Shown: in pieces, positions 44,991 through 57,079 of the stretch | Layout of the letters: each line of letters begins with the position of its first letter | Position numbering within the stretch: position 1 is the stretch's first letter | NCBI GenBank assembly: GCA_030765055.1 | Contig: JAUKNK010000150.1 | Location: forward strand, 67,001-131,000 | Length of the DNA: 64,000 nt | Source of the DNA: Mantis religiosa | Taxonomy: Eukaryota; Arthropoda; Insecta; Mantodea; Mantidae | Reading direction: 5' to 3' | Made by a program: the position numbers and the translations under genes | Notes under the pieces: model-generated | Seen by the model: only the letters and a program-made list of their open reading frames with translations | What the model was told of the DNA's origin: nothing | Databases searched by the model: none

Positions 44991-45754
44991 TTCAGGTACT
45001 CTGATCCTTTTATTTATGTGTTTTTCTAACTAGCACCATAACATACTGTGACTTAGTATGTGGGTTCGCAGAACACACAAATAAAATCTTCCAAGGTTGT
45101 TGACCACAACAAACAGTTCACTTCCAAAACACCAGTTGCAATGACAATCCTCGTTCCGCCTCTTTTTACGACTGACTTTACAACTATCCCTTGGCGAGTC
45201 GCGACTTCCTTAAATATCTCCATTGATAACTGTTCCAAATCAAAGAACAAATCGAACGCTCTCCATCAATCAAGATGCCACTAGAATGTTCCATTTATCT
45301 AATCCTTGTTTCACATAAGTTTGCCTCGTATCTCTTAACGGTCACGTGACGTCATCACCACTCATTGGCTGCTATTGTAGCATAGACTGTTGTGCGGTAA
45401 AAATTATTTCGTTATTTAACATGGTGATATATCCTTATATGTAGGAAGAGAATTGTCAAATTTATATTTTCGTAACCATTTTAATTAAATATATTACACA
45501 ACAGAGTTGATTTGTCTGAAATGCATGTTTATTCTTAAACGAAGTAAAGAGGAGGTTCCTTTGCTCTCAAGAACGTCACGATAGCACGTGATTTAGCGGT
45601 AGTGATGACATATTTGTTTATATGACTTTTATCATTGACCTTGTTTTGAACTAGATTAATCATATATCGCCATTCGAAGGTGTGTTGTGCCGAGAGCGAG
45701 AGCGAAATTAACTTACTGATCGTTTATTGCGCGTCTACTTATATGTATAATGAC

Positions 45755-46440
45755 AGAGTCTACAACCAGTGTTTTTCTGAAGCATCGCAAGAGAAAACCT
45801 TTACAAAGCGGCGAAAAAAGAATTGTGGTGCATGTGTTTAATGTACTCACAGAGAAGAATCCGTCCTTATCAGTGAGAGAAGTGGAACAGCTGTGCTCTG
45901 AACTTACAGCTATGTGAGATGCATAGAAGCATCGTGACATGAAATTTAGACAGCAGGAAAACTTACCACTCCAGGGGCGATTTTTGTTGTTGTAGTTTAC
46001 GTCCTCCAACGTTTAGTCATATCGGATGGTGGAGAATTGCGTGAAATGATGCTCAGATGTGTCCTGGGTCCATGGAGCTTAGAGTTACCCGACCGTCGTC
46101 TTGAAGGATAAGGCAAAAACCCGGAAGAACCCTTATCCAGGTAACTCACCCTGACTGAGATTCGAACTCGGGACCTCTTGAACGTGAGGCAGATACGCTA
46201 CCATCTATGCTACCGAGGCGGGCCAAGGGCGATATTCCTCTGTGGTGAAGTCGTTATTTAAGGACAATCAGACTGTACCGGGGTACAAATCGTAAAATAT
46301 ACTACCTTGACGAGACTTGGGTGAATGAAGGACACACGACAAGTATGGCGTGACATGACTTTAAGACAGAAAGACAAGCATTTTTGCAAGGAATATGTTC
46401 TGGTTCAAAAAAGGTTCAGTGGAAAAGGCCGAAGGCCTTT
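45755..46440 (+). pseudogene. Tc1/mariner-type transposase relic split by a SINE
   Basis: The N-terminal part (45755-45918) reads 'HRKRKPLQSGEKRIVVHVFN' and 'NPSLSVREVEQLCSEL', a helix-turn-helix region. After the SINE, 46296-46400 reads 'YYLDETWVNEGHTT' (an Asp of the catalytic triad), a stop, and 'ERQAFLQGICSGSK'-like sequence. This 'LDETWVNEGH' form is a transposase subgroup seen in several insects. The middle of the protein is missing. The SINE insertion carries a target duplication, so the element was already there and intact across that point. Confidence 0.8.
45986..46224 (-). mobile_element. SINE family A inside the transposase relic
   Basis: Typical tail, 'GTTGTTGTAGTTTACGTCC' on the plus strand. 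Flanks 'AGGGGCGATTTT' (about 45974) and 'AAGGGCGATATT' (about 46224) are an imperfect 12-bp target duplication. Confidence 0.9.
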
Positions 46441-48039
46441 CATTATAAACTTGTTTCAATTTCATTGCTCATTCATTCAGTTTCAACTTGCTCAGTGTCA
46501 TTATTTTTGCATTCCTTCATATTCTTATTTGTATGATTTTATCTATCTTCCTGGCAATTATTATGACGTTTACTGCAGTTTTAAATGTGACGGGAAGGCA
46601 CCGCCTATGACCTTTAGCGCGAAAGCATTAGCCAATTAGGGTGAGGGGGAAGGTAGTTGCACGCAGAGTGATACATGTCAGCGGTGCAAGGTTGTATGCA
46701 ACAGAGATTAAATTTATCTGTTTTGTCATGCCTTTGATCTCCGCAGTATATTTATATGCTTAGGAAAGCTCTTTATCTCCGCCCGGCACTATCTGTCGCT
46801 TATCGCTCCGCGCCGCGCTATCGTAAATAACGGGTTCGCCACAATACCTTACTGGTAAACTAGGGCTACTTCTTTTGGAGAATAAATAATAATAAATGTA
46901 GTTACGTGCCATAAAAATTTAGAAAGTAGGAGACATCAAAGCTTCAGTTAGAGTGAACTCTCGACATCGAATTTTGGGTGGAATTCAGTTACATGTCTAC
47001 ATACTATCGAGTGCTATGGAAGTATAATTGTTTTATTTTTTATTCACGGGTCTTAAAACATTCATTTCCGGAGAAATGTTGGTTTCAATTTTTGCATGAA
47101 TAGCAATATTGTTTCTAGACACTAGGCGGGGGGTAACAGTTCGAAAAATGCTTTTTATTCAGAGGCCTCAAAGCACTCATTTACATGAAATTTTGTTATT
47201 ATAACTCTGAATGTAAATCTATAATTTCTCTACCTATTATGTACGTTTTAATAGAACGTAAAAACCAACGCTTTCCACATTTTTGTTCCAAATTTTTCAT
47301 AAAGATTTATAGGTATTGCTTTCGTACACTATATGTAAGAATTTAATGAGGAGATTAAAGTATATAAATAATCTTAATTTCAACTTTAACGATATTAATT
47401 TACTGGCCAGAAGGCAACATGCTCTTCTAACTGGATTGGTGCGTATAACGTGGCACCTTACCAAACCCAGAAAAAAATTGCGATAACCATATCAAAACAT
47501 TGCACGCACACTATCACGGCAACTATTCTTTTTTCTTGTTATACAGGAAAACCTTGCTAAGCAAGTGCCCTAAGTCACGAAAAGCTACATATGAAAAATA
47601 GTGTTTCTGTCGCAATGCGGCGATCTCAGTTCCGGAAGCTGTTCAAATTCAATAGAAAAAAAAATATTCTCAAAGGGTAAATACACAAACACCCAGGGGC
47701 GGCCGGTAAGGCATTGTATTGGCGGTGCCATAAATAAATACATGTATATATAAATAAATACATAAATTAAATATATACCCAAATAAACAAATAAATAAAT
47801 AATAAATTAATGAATAAATGAATGAGCGAATTAATGAATAAATAAATTTTAAAAAATTAAGGGTATTTAAAATATAAATATGTGTACCAATTTCGAACGA
47901 TATAGGTAATCTTATCAATAATCCATCCTATTATTAAATATCATGGTATAGGTGATACAGCCTTGAAACGTTTTCAGTCGTAATTAAGTAATCGCTATCA
48001 AGTCGTGTGTGTCGGTAGTGAGAGATCGAAAATGACAGA
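46441..48039. other. No recognised gene; low-complexity block inside
   Basis: Mixed and AT-rich sequence. 47725-47860 is rich in TAAA/TGAA repeats (ATAAATAAATA). Short GC-rich blocks at 46620-46850 are unassigned. Confidence 0.5.
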
Positions 48040-49145
48040 AATAAAGGTGGGAGGGGGTGCCACAAGGTTCTGTTCTGGGGTCTCTACTTTTTGCACTAAC
48101 GATCAAAGGCTTGCCCTCCTTTGTAAATACCCATACAATATTATATGCAGATGGCACTACTTTCTTTAATACCAGCTCAGACGTTACAGGACTTAAAACA
48201 ATTGTCGAGGACTCCCTGAGGCAGGCAGACATATGGTTTAGGGCAAATGGCTTCTTGCTTAATGAAAAGAAAACACAACAACTTGTATTTAGCTTAAGGG
48301 ACCTGACAAGTTAAAATGATACTAAAGAAGTCAAATTTTGGGGTGTAATAGTTGATACTAAAATCTACTGTGAAACACATACTAATTACATCACTACAAG
48401 GCTCCCAAGAGTTATATATCTTATCAAAAACTTAAAAAGCTGTGTACCGAATACATACATTAGATCTGCTTACTTTGCTTTTTTCATAGCATTATATTAC
48501 ATGTTATCCACCTCTGTCTAGCACACGTGAAGTATCCCCTATGCCCAACGTGGTTCGGAGTCCACGGTAAAAACTGTAGGTCCTCTCACCTCACCGCCAT
48601 CTTCACTATCACCCTATCATCGGAGGTAATGGACACCGCCCTCTGGGTGCCTCCACCTGAGAAATGGGTCCGGTCATCACTTGGTGGGGTGAGGTTACCC
48701 GGAAGGCCAAGGTTGCCATGTGGGGAGTGTTAGTAACTAACTATTACATGTTATCTTACTTTGGGGTAGTAGTAGCCACGTTAGTAATATCCTACCATTG
48801 CAGAAGAAGATTATCCGTATTATATCTGATACAGACAAATTTTCACATTGTAAGCCATTATTTATTAAATTAAGAATGACAGTAGTAAACGTATACATCT
48901 ATACTGTCCTAATTTATATAAAAATAATTTATCTGATTACAACTATAGACAGGATATCCATAAATATAATACTAGGTACACAAACCAAATTGATACACCT
49001 TATCATAGGGTTGCAGAATCACATAATAGTTTTGTAGTATTTGGTATAAGAATGTATAATGCACTTCCAGATTATGTAACTCAAATGCCAAATAACAGCT
49101 TTGAACATAGGCTTTACGACAGATTATTAATTAACCCATTCTAAT
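48040..49145 (+). pseudogene. CR1/Jockey-like LINE RT fragment, catalytic Asp lost
   Basis: The frame 48057-48314 reads 'PQGSVLGSLLFALTI', then 'ILYADGTTFFNTS', where the catalytic YADD is YADG, and 'WFRANGFLLNEKKTQQLVF'. Continuing with breaks come 'VKFWGVIVDTKI', then (after an insertion) 'HVSNILPLQKKIIRIISDTD', 'CKPLFIKLRM' and 'YNALPDYVTQMPNN', closing at the stop near 49143. The order is RT palm to C-terminal region. It is 5'-truncated. Sequence to about 49560 may be the LINE's 3' UTR. Confidence 0.87.
48509..48741. mobile_element. 233-bp insertion in the LINE with a perfect 14-bp duplication
   Basis: TATTACATGTTATC occurs at 48495-48508 and 48742-48755. The insert is GC-rich and ends 'GTTAGTAACTAAC'. 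It has no ORF of substance and no tRNA-like head. A perfect 14-bp duplication fits LINE-mediated retroposition of a short or truncated sequence. Confidence 0.88.
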
Positions 49146-50693
49146 CCGTTTTTCTTCTGACGTCTATTGCTGTAAAGCTCAACGACAAAAAATTACAATA
49201 CTGGTTATGTCACCCCAGCAGTCACGCTTAAATTATAAGTTTCTACTCACTCTGCAGTTTATGGTAATTTTTTAATAAATTGTATTGTTCATTGAATGTT
49301 TGAATTGTTCATTAAATTTTATTGTTCCACATATGTTTGAGACTTGCCATGGCTGTATTAAGGTTAATGTATCTAGTTACCTCTGTAGTCAGACTGATAC
49401 ATACAAAATATACGTACTTCTTTTTGTAATAAATTGTAAGGTGACTATTTGAATGCAAGATTGCACTTTCTCTACTACTTATATTATTTTGTTAAATTGT
49501 ATTGTATTGACGTTGCCTATTGCTGTATTTAAGCTTAATGGCAAAACAAATATTTTATAATATACTGTACCAAACAGAATGTACAGGGAAACGGAAATAG
49601 AAATCTGTTACATCCGTACTCTTGTTACGAACAGGTGTAACGAGTAGAGTAAGAGTTTGATAATACAATTCATGGAGAATGTGATACGAAGCGTTCGTGT
49701 ACGATTTCGCGACAGAGAGACAGGTATCTTAAGTCCCGTGCTTTACTGCACTCTAGCGGATAAAGCGTAAGTTATGTGCCAGAGAAATCTCGGCAGCACC
49801 TACTGCCATAAGAAGCCGTGTATAAGCAGACATCCTAGCCCTTAACACAGGCACTTATGAGCGTAAACGGTACCATTCTGGAATCGGCACCAAGCCACGG
49901 AAACAACAAGGAGAGAGCGCTTGCGTTTAATGCGCCTATTCACACGAGGGGGCAGACACTCAGCAACAATCGTTTTGGCGCAATTCCTATACACTTCTCT
50001 TTCTTTCGTTTCCATACAGATGGTGCCATGGCACAGCGGCACTACCTCAGAAGCCGTCCCTGCAAACACCACCAATTTCTAGAGCTGTACTATTCTACAG
50101 ATGTACTCCTAGTGCCCGGCATGCAGGATGTGTCTTTGTTGCTGATAAAATATTAGAGCGATGCACTCCCAACATTAAAAACATTAATATGAATACAGCC
50201 GGAAAATAATTTATTGATGAACTACAAGACGTACTAACTTCCATGCTACAGGGAACTCTTGGAAGGTTCGTTTTTGTCAAATCCAGTGTGGATACATTCT
50301 CTCAGAGTGTCAAAATCTGTTACAGGAGCAGCACAAATCAAGAAGTTCAAATATCCAATCAATTGGATTCATATTACGGAAAGGAGAAATGAAGGCCCCC
50401 TCGAATGTCCTCTATGCGGGAATTTACCATGCAAGATATTAGCGACTGAAATGAGCTGACGCAATATCGTGTAATCCTTAAATTTCCTAGGAAGAAGTTC
50501 AGAGTCACATCATCAACTATTAAATGACGCAATTCCTTTCTGAGAAACTACAGGTACAGACGCGAGCAAATGTATTCAAATGCAAGCAAGACTAACCTAC
50601 GGGAGGGAGACGGGTTAGTTATGATTTAGTTGCACCAGGTACGCTTCAGTTTCCTTATATATAACCAGCGAGTTCGGCGCACAGGTATTTAAA
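49146..50693. other. LINE tail and unassigned sequence
   Basis: To about 49560 probably the 3' tail of the preceding LINE. 49600-50640 has balanced composition and several 70-100 codon shadow ORFs (for example 49857-50156), none of a family I recognise. It may be an old DNA transposon. Confidence 0.4.
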
Positions 50694-51447
50694 GGGCACT
50701 GGGAGGTCGATAGGTTTCAAAAAATCATTTTTTGTTTTTCATGTTAAAATATTATACAATTCTTCAGATTTAAAATGATATATAACATAGGTTGTCAGCT
50801 GGTATTAAAGTCCTTTAATTCGTCAATTTAAAGATGGCGGCGTAAAGAAATGCCCACTTCCTGAGAATGGTGCTTAATCTTCGCTCGTGATTTCCCAAAG
50901 CCTTGATTGTTCATAATTTAGGTGCATGTTTCTCAAAAACTATAAACTATATTGACACAAAATTTGTAGTCGTTATTTTTCAATGTTCCTTGAATATATT
51001 CGGCTAACATTTATATTCATGTGATGTATAAAATGGATGAAAACACATATTCAGTCCTTGAAAATATTATCTTCTTTTACTCAAATCTAATTAATTTTTC
51101 ATGTACATAGTATACTTTAAAATTGATTTTCGGTTAGCCGATATTATAAAAGTGTATCTTAGGTTATTTAGGATAAAACGTGGTGCATGTAGCTTTAAAT
51201 TCCTACAAGTAAATTGCATCTGAAATATAGGGTGCAATATTTTTTTCAGGACACAGTGTGATTTATGCCTCTTTTGCATGGAACTATGTGAACGCAATTT
51301 AAATATTATACAGTAATTAAATACACACATCCTTATACGGTAATCATACCGAATTTCAATTTCTTATAATGTTTAGTTTTCTGTATATTTAAAATTTAAT
51401 ATTGGTTACATTAGCTTTGTCAGGGTAAAAATAACCTCCCAGTGCCC
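50694..51447. mobile_element. Non-autonomous TIR element (copy 3)
   Basis: 754 bp with TIRs GGGCACTGGGAGGTC ... ACCTCCCAGTGCCC, flanked by TTAAA at 50689-50693 and 51448-51452. It is homologous end to end to the copies inside the two arms, but independent in position. The better-kept TIRs of this copy define the family. Confidence 0.9.
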
Positions 51448-51452
51448 TTAAA

Positions 51453-52115
51453 CCTCAATGGAAAATAAAAACAATTTTGCCACATGAAACGTAGGTGGTT
51501 TTATGTAACTCTCCAGTATCAACTTAGGTATTAATCAATCCTTTTCTTATTGACGACATTTTCTCTCTCTTCCTCTCTCGCACACACATACCTCAAACAT
51601 TTAAATCTCCCTTTCTTCTTTTTAAATACATTTCCTATACTCACACTTGTAGTTTTATCTGGAACGAAATACTTCTACCTTTCATAGTTTAGCGTTAATT
51701 AATATAATATTAAACTGCGTGGTATTTAAAATTCAGTGTGTATTGTTCCAAAAATTAATACATTATTTCCTTTGTTACAGTTCTCAAGAACAGATTATAT
51801 GGACATAGTAATACAATTAATATAACCACCAAGTTACCAAATGACTTGACACCAACTGACTTAACGACCAACGAAATAAATAAAATAATTACTTTGTTTG
51901 ATAATGACAGTTCATATACAAAATCACATTGGCGTCACCGGTATGTCGGAAGTTTTACGAAGGAGCTCTTTAAATGTCCGTAAAACTGATATGATGCACT
52001 TTTAGCCTCATCGAATTAGACCGGGCTTGAACTCGCAAACATGGGATCAAAATGCCAGCATCTAACTTATCTTGGTCAGCTTTCGTCGTCATCGTCGTCG
52101 TAATCACCATCATAA
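51453..52115. other. No recognised gene
   Basis: AT-rich sequence with a CATCGTCGTCG simple repeat near 52085-52115. Confidence 0.5.
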
Positions 52116-52370
52116 CCCGCCCCGATTATGTTGATGGTAGCATGTCTGCCTCACGTTCAAGAGGTCCCGAGTTCAAATCTCGGTCAGGGTGAGTTACCTG
52201 GATAAGGTTTTTCCGGATTTTTCCCTTATCCTGAAACAGTCATGTCGGGTAACTCAAAGCTCCATGGACCCTGGAATCATTTGTGCATCATTTCACCCAT
52301 TTCATTCACCGTCTGATATGACTTAACGTTGTAGGACGTAAATTACAAAAAAAAAAAAAAAAAAAAAAAA
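52116..52370 (+). mobile_element. SINE family A with long A-tail
   Basis: Head from CCCGCCCCGAT, B-box 'GAGTTCAAATCTCGG', tail GACTTAACGTTGTAGG, then about 24 A. It is inserted in a CATCGTCGTC-rich stretch, so a duplication (ATCGTCGTCG..ACCACCAT) is likely but cannot be told from the repeat. Confidence 0.9.
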
Positions 52371-52800
52371 TCATCATCGTCGTCACCACCACCATTTGTT
52401 ACTATTATTACAATTATTATCATTCTTATAGTTATTATTATTGTTGTTGTTGGGTAGACTGCTAGGCAGGATAATTCATCGTCAATTGCCTCCATTGGTC
52501 GGTGCAGGGTAACGTCACTGTTGATCAGCAGGTAAACTTAACCTTTGCTTTCACTAGGCTAAACTAAACCATCATAGAATTTTGTTCCCCTTGCCTCTCC
52601 AAGCCCCTCGTTCATCGAAAAACTCTTGCACGCGTGTGTACATCTCTGCATTCAGTTGCAGAGGAATGATATAGGGACCGATCCGATGAAGGTGAATGAT
52701 CCACTTCAAACATTTATGTAGAACCTCTGACATGTCTGACCTGTTGTGTTTCATGAAATTGTCCATTGGCCCATTTACGAGTATTATGGACATTGATGAT
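52371..52800. other. Simple repeats and unassigned sequence
   Basis: TATTATTATTGTTGTTGTTG-type repeats at 52395-52450, then nothing recognised. Confidence 0.5.
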
Positions 52801-53031
52801 GCCCGCCGTGGTAGCGTGTCTGCCTCACGTTCAAGAGGTTCCGAGTTCGAATCTCGGTCAGGGTAAGTTACCTGGATAAGTTTTTGCCGGGGGTTTCCCT
52901 TATCCTGAAACACAAATGTCGGGGAGCTCTAAGCTCCATGGACCCCGGGCTAATTTGAGCATCATTTCACCCATTACATTCATCGTACGATATACTTAAC
53001 GTTGGAGGGCGTAAATTGAAAAAAAAAAAAA
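52801..53031 (+). mobile_element. SINE family A with target duplication
   Basis: 'GCCCGCCGTGGTAGCGTGTC' head, B-box 'GAGTTCGAATCTCGG', tail and A-run. ACATTGATG flanks it at 52790-52798 and 53032-53040. It is the best-bounded copy in the window. Confidence 0.93.
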
Positions 53032-53040
53032 ACATTGATG

Positions 53041-53853
53041 TTACAATCGCCAGTAAACCCAGACTCATCCCGAACAAGCTACATGCTAAGAAGTTTATAA
53101 ACAAGGCAAAATTCTGTAGCATGCATAGCAGAAAGTTCTCAACATTTAATCCTCGCATCAGCTGAAGGCGATATAGACACAAATGATTTTCATACAAAAT
53201 TCTGGAGATAGTCGTGGAACTAGAGTAGTTTCAAATCTAGAATGAACATGTGTTGAGCCAATGCTTTTATTTTCTTTGGAGTACAAACGTAAAATTTGTT
53301 TGCCTCGACAAGTATTCAATAAAACCACACGATGATTTATAATTCAAACGAAAATCACGACAGACGAAGGCTAGAAGCCTAAATATATTCTTCCCGTAAA
53401 AGACTTCCTTTTCTGCAAACTAACACTCTTTCATTCTGTACTCTCTTTATATACATATCTTATGTATCTTTGTATGCACGGAACAGAACACAGCTACTTT
53501 GAATTTATATCCAAGGTATACAATTAAAATTTGTTTGAACACTTCGTCAACAATTACAAATGTGTATTAGTGGTTGAAGATGTTACTGGTAGAGACATCT
53601 GTTGACCAAGAGACACTTCATTATCGAGCATTCAGTTTATGTCCTAGTGGGAAAATAATAAACTAACACATTTCGCACACGATCTGTCACAAGGTCCAGC
53701 ATTTTGTTGAGGTCGCTTTTTATCTTTGATCTTCTTTCCTTACATTACGTTTGTTGTCCGCGAGAAGTGTAAACCTAGAACTAAATATTTAATTTTTTCC
53801 GAAATTGGTGTACTCCACAGCCGAACATGCACAATAACTGTTAGACGATGTGT
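53041..53853. other. No recognised gene
   Basis: AT-rich; no coding remnant or repeat structure seen. Confidence 0.5.
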
Positions 53854-54095
53854 GCCCGTCTTGGTAGCGTAGATAGTAGTATGCCTGCCTCACGTTCAAA
53901 AGGTCCCGAGTTGGAATCTCTGTCATGGTAAGCTATCTAGATAAGTATTTTTTGGGGTGTTCCCTTATACTTAAAGGACGAATGTCGGGTAACTCTGAGC
54001 TCCATGGACCCTGGACACATTTGGGTATCATTTCACTAATATCATTCACCGTCCGATAGGACTAAAATTGTAGGATATAAAATTACAGGAAAAAT
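53854..54095 (+). mobile_element. SINE family A, decayed
   Basis: 'GCCCGTCTTGGTAGCGTAG' head, B-box 'GAGTTGGAATCTCTG' with substitutions, tail 'AAAATTGTAGGATATAAAAT'. Confidence 0.85.
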
Positions 54096-54439
54096 TGGAG
54101 ACAATGTAGAGCCCTCTGTCTGTACATATCAAACCCACAAAATAGCAGCACACCACAAGTAACACCAAATAATGGCAGATAGCGTTGTTGCTGGAACATT
54201 TCCACTCCTATGTAGCTTTGGATGGACTGGCATATCACTTATATTGGGTACTTACTAACAGTTCAGCTGTATTGCGTCACCATTTTTTCTCTTTTGGAAG
54301 AGAGAGAGGAATAGAGGGAGGAAGGGAGGGAACTTATTGCTATCATTTATTTTATTTTATTTTATTTTACCTCACTGTCTTACATGGAGGGGAATGATGT
54401 CAGAAAGGGGTAACATATTACCTGTATCTCTTATACTTG
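54096..54439. other. Short region, possible LINE tail
   Basis: A purine stretch (GAGAGAGAGGAATAGAGGGA, near 54300) and TTTTATTTTATTTTATTTTA near 54350. Likely the 3' UTR of the LINE to its right on the minus strand. Confidence 0.4.
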
Positions 54440-55620
54440 CAGTATCCATGGTTTGAAGTGTGCATTTTTCTTAATCTGGACCATTGTCCGTCTCTCATCG
54501 CGTAAAAATTGTCTGAGACGTGAAATCGAACAATCAACCGGTGTGTCCAGTCTGTAACCATGCAAATGTACCCATTATCAGCCAGAGCAATGCACGTTGT
54601 AATGAAGGGTTCACCTTAGGAAGATTGAAGTGTAATATAACTTCACGTGTAGCATTCCATCCGGCAGGTATCCAACTATTACATTTGTCTAGCACATTTC
54701 CATATTCCAGCCGTTCCAGAACATACCATCACTCGATGCGGAAGTGAATCTGCTGCCCAGCAAATAGTGCAACTCTGGTAGCTAGCCATCCCGTGGAAAT
54801 ACAGTTTGTTTGCCGTTGGAGGAATTTCATTTACAATTTCGTATGTTACCGCTAACCATTTGGTGTTCAATTGCTGAAGGCCCAAACATTTCCATAAGCG
54901 CTGCCAGGGCAGCTGCGGATCTTTTATCTGTACCTGCGGGGTAATTCCAACTGCTTGACGAAGACAAGCATAAATGTTCTTTACTTTGCGCTTATCACCA
55001 TCTATTGAGTGCTCCGCGGGTAACCGCTCCAACGCGTAATAAGCTTTTCGTAAAATCTCGGGTACCTTGACACGTTGTCCATGGCGCCCAATTTCCATGT
55101 GCGTGCGTTGTATCATGGTGTCCATGGGATCACTCTCATTATTCAGGGCAAGCAGGAGCATTTTAGTTATCAAGGCTTGCGACGGGAGAGCCATCTCTAT
55201 TAATCCCCAACCACCTTGCCCCTTCGGGAGGCGTATTTGCGGCCGCGCAACACGGTAGAGCTCCCATGTCCAGATGAAATAGCCCAAGATTTGTTCTATC
55301 CTCTGGCAATCGCGCTTTCTTGGTGGTGGTACGTGAGCAAGAAACCAAATCCTGCTGAGCGCGAAATTGTTACAATATCGTATACGTTGAACCAAATTCA
55401 AAATCCTTAATTTCTGCTTATACATCATCCCACGCAATACATTAATCTGGGTCATCCAGTTATATTCCCTCATGTCCGTTTCGCTATCACTAAAATAGAC
55501 CCCCAAAATATTCGTACGCTGCACCATAGGCATTCCTAAGATTGATGTGTCTGGCGGATCTGGTTCAATTGCTAAAATCTCGGACTTCTGCATTTTAAAT
55601 GTCATCCCTATGGATGCTAC
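54440..55620 (-). pseudogene. LINE RT C-terminal region with a long open frame
   Basis: On the minus strand 320 codons are open from 55641 to 54679; the LINE starts around 55615 ('MTFKMQKSEILAIE'). It contains 'NILGVYFSDSETDM', 'LRGMMYKQKLRILNLVQRI', 'LSRIWFLAHVPPP', 'QIRLPKGQGGWGLIEMALPS' and, near the end, 'SCTICWAADSLPHRVMVCSG', a Cys/His motif of LINE C-termini. Past 54690 the reading continues in another frame ('WNATREVILHFNLPKVNPS', then 'ISRLRQFLRDERRTMV' in a third), to about 54440. Two frameshifts are therefore the only visible damage in 1.2 kb. It is 5'-truncated. An L1/Tx1-like type is possible but not certain. Confidence 0.85.
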
Positions 55621-57079
55621 AAAATAGAAAAGAAATAACATTGCGATATAAAGACATAGTCAAACATGAAATTAGAAAGTTAAAGGGGGAAGTCTAGAAA
55701 CAAAAGAATACATAAAATCCGTCTGAAGACAGAAGTGATAAACGAGCTAGGAAAATTAAATTGGTGACTTGTAATCCAATAGCAGCAAGGAAGAAAGGGT
55801 GAGGAGCGAACATAGATTGCAACACACTCATATGTGTTTCAATTAACAGCTGTATAAATGTAAAGAATTATATAATGGACTAGACAAAATGCAACATCTG
55901 TAATGGATGAGCAAATGGAAACTCCGCTGACCTGGAAGAGGAAAGTCCCTCTTACTTTTTCTGCGTCTTACTTAGAAAGAGTAGATAAAGGATTATATTC
56001 CATCCGAAAACTAGATACCAAGATATCATCGGAAATACATGTTTTGAGATCCACTGTATCGACCCTCAAAAACAAGTTTTGCATATCGTGTATGTTTGAG
56101 ACAGCTCGTGTGCCGTACCTCGTAACTTAAAAAGGAAAAGTAGATGAAATACCAAACGTAGGTGAAAGAAAACTTTAATCAAAACTAGATTACCAATTGT
56201 TTAATATTTTGATTTTATGATAATTGGTTATAATGATTTCGATTAAAATCTTAATTTAAAATACTTTTATAAGAAGTTAAAAGTATATCGTGATTTTTCT
56301 GGGAGTGTTCTCTAAACATTCTATAACTAGACAGCGAACAAAATTTTTTTAGAGGCGCGGCTTACCAACACTGTAGTCATCTAGCTTTCCCCCTCTACCG
56401 TCATTTTAGGTTGGCTCTCCTCCATTACGAGGGCTACGCTGGTCTTCTGTTTCACTCACTTTCGCATTCACTGTTACATTCCCTCTTTGCATTTTCTGCC
56501 AAATCACTGCGTTGTTCCTCAGGGTTTAAATAAACTATGAATCTATCTATTTGTTGATCGATTGTGAGGTCATGTCCGAGGCAATTATTTTCTGTTAACT
56601 TTGAAAATCAAAACAGTATTAAAATACATTCGTTTCGTGTGGTTTGCGCTCTGTCACACGCAGTAAGCGAGGGGTGAGAGTCACGTGATGCTTGGATGGC
56701 AAGAAGGGGAGAAGGCTCTCCTCGTGCATGCGCACACTGACTGCATTTTGTTTGCGGTCTATCTGTAGAATATTTGTATATAACTGGTAAACCGTAAAAG
56801 ACAGAACTCTTACTATGCCAAAAATATAAATTCTATTAAAGCACAAAGTTTATGGTAAACAAACTCTTGTGGAGATTATGAATTTTGAGATCTGTGCCAT
56901 TTGCTTGAAGGCTATAAAAAAATTTCCGAAAGAGAAAGTAGCTATTGGTTTTTTAATGTTGAGGTCATGCAAAATGAGTGCAATGTAAACACCGGATCAT
57001 GACAGATTTGACATTGAGTTAAACCTACTGTTACTTCCCTATATTCATTGTATCCACAAGGAAATAAGTAATAAAATCG
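55621..57079. other. No recognised gene
   Basis: One ORF of 75 codons on the plus strand (55903-56130, MDEQMETPLTWKRKVPLTF...) is not identifiable. The rest is AT-rich. Confidence 0.45.

Noticed and set aside
45047..45300. Possible further solo LTR on the minus strand
   Set aside because: Only the first 25 bases (TGTGACTTAGTATGTGGGTT) resemble the LTR end at 60018; no second boundary or duplication found.
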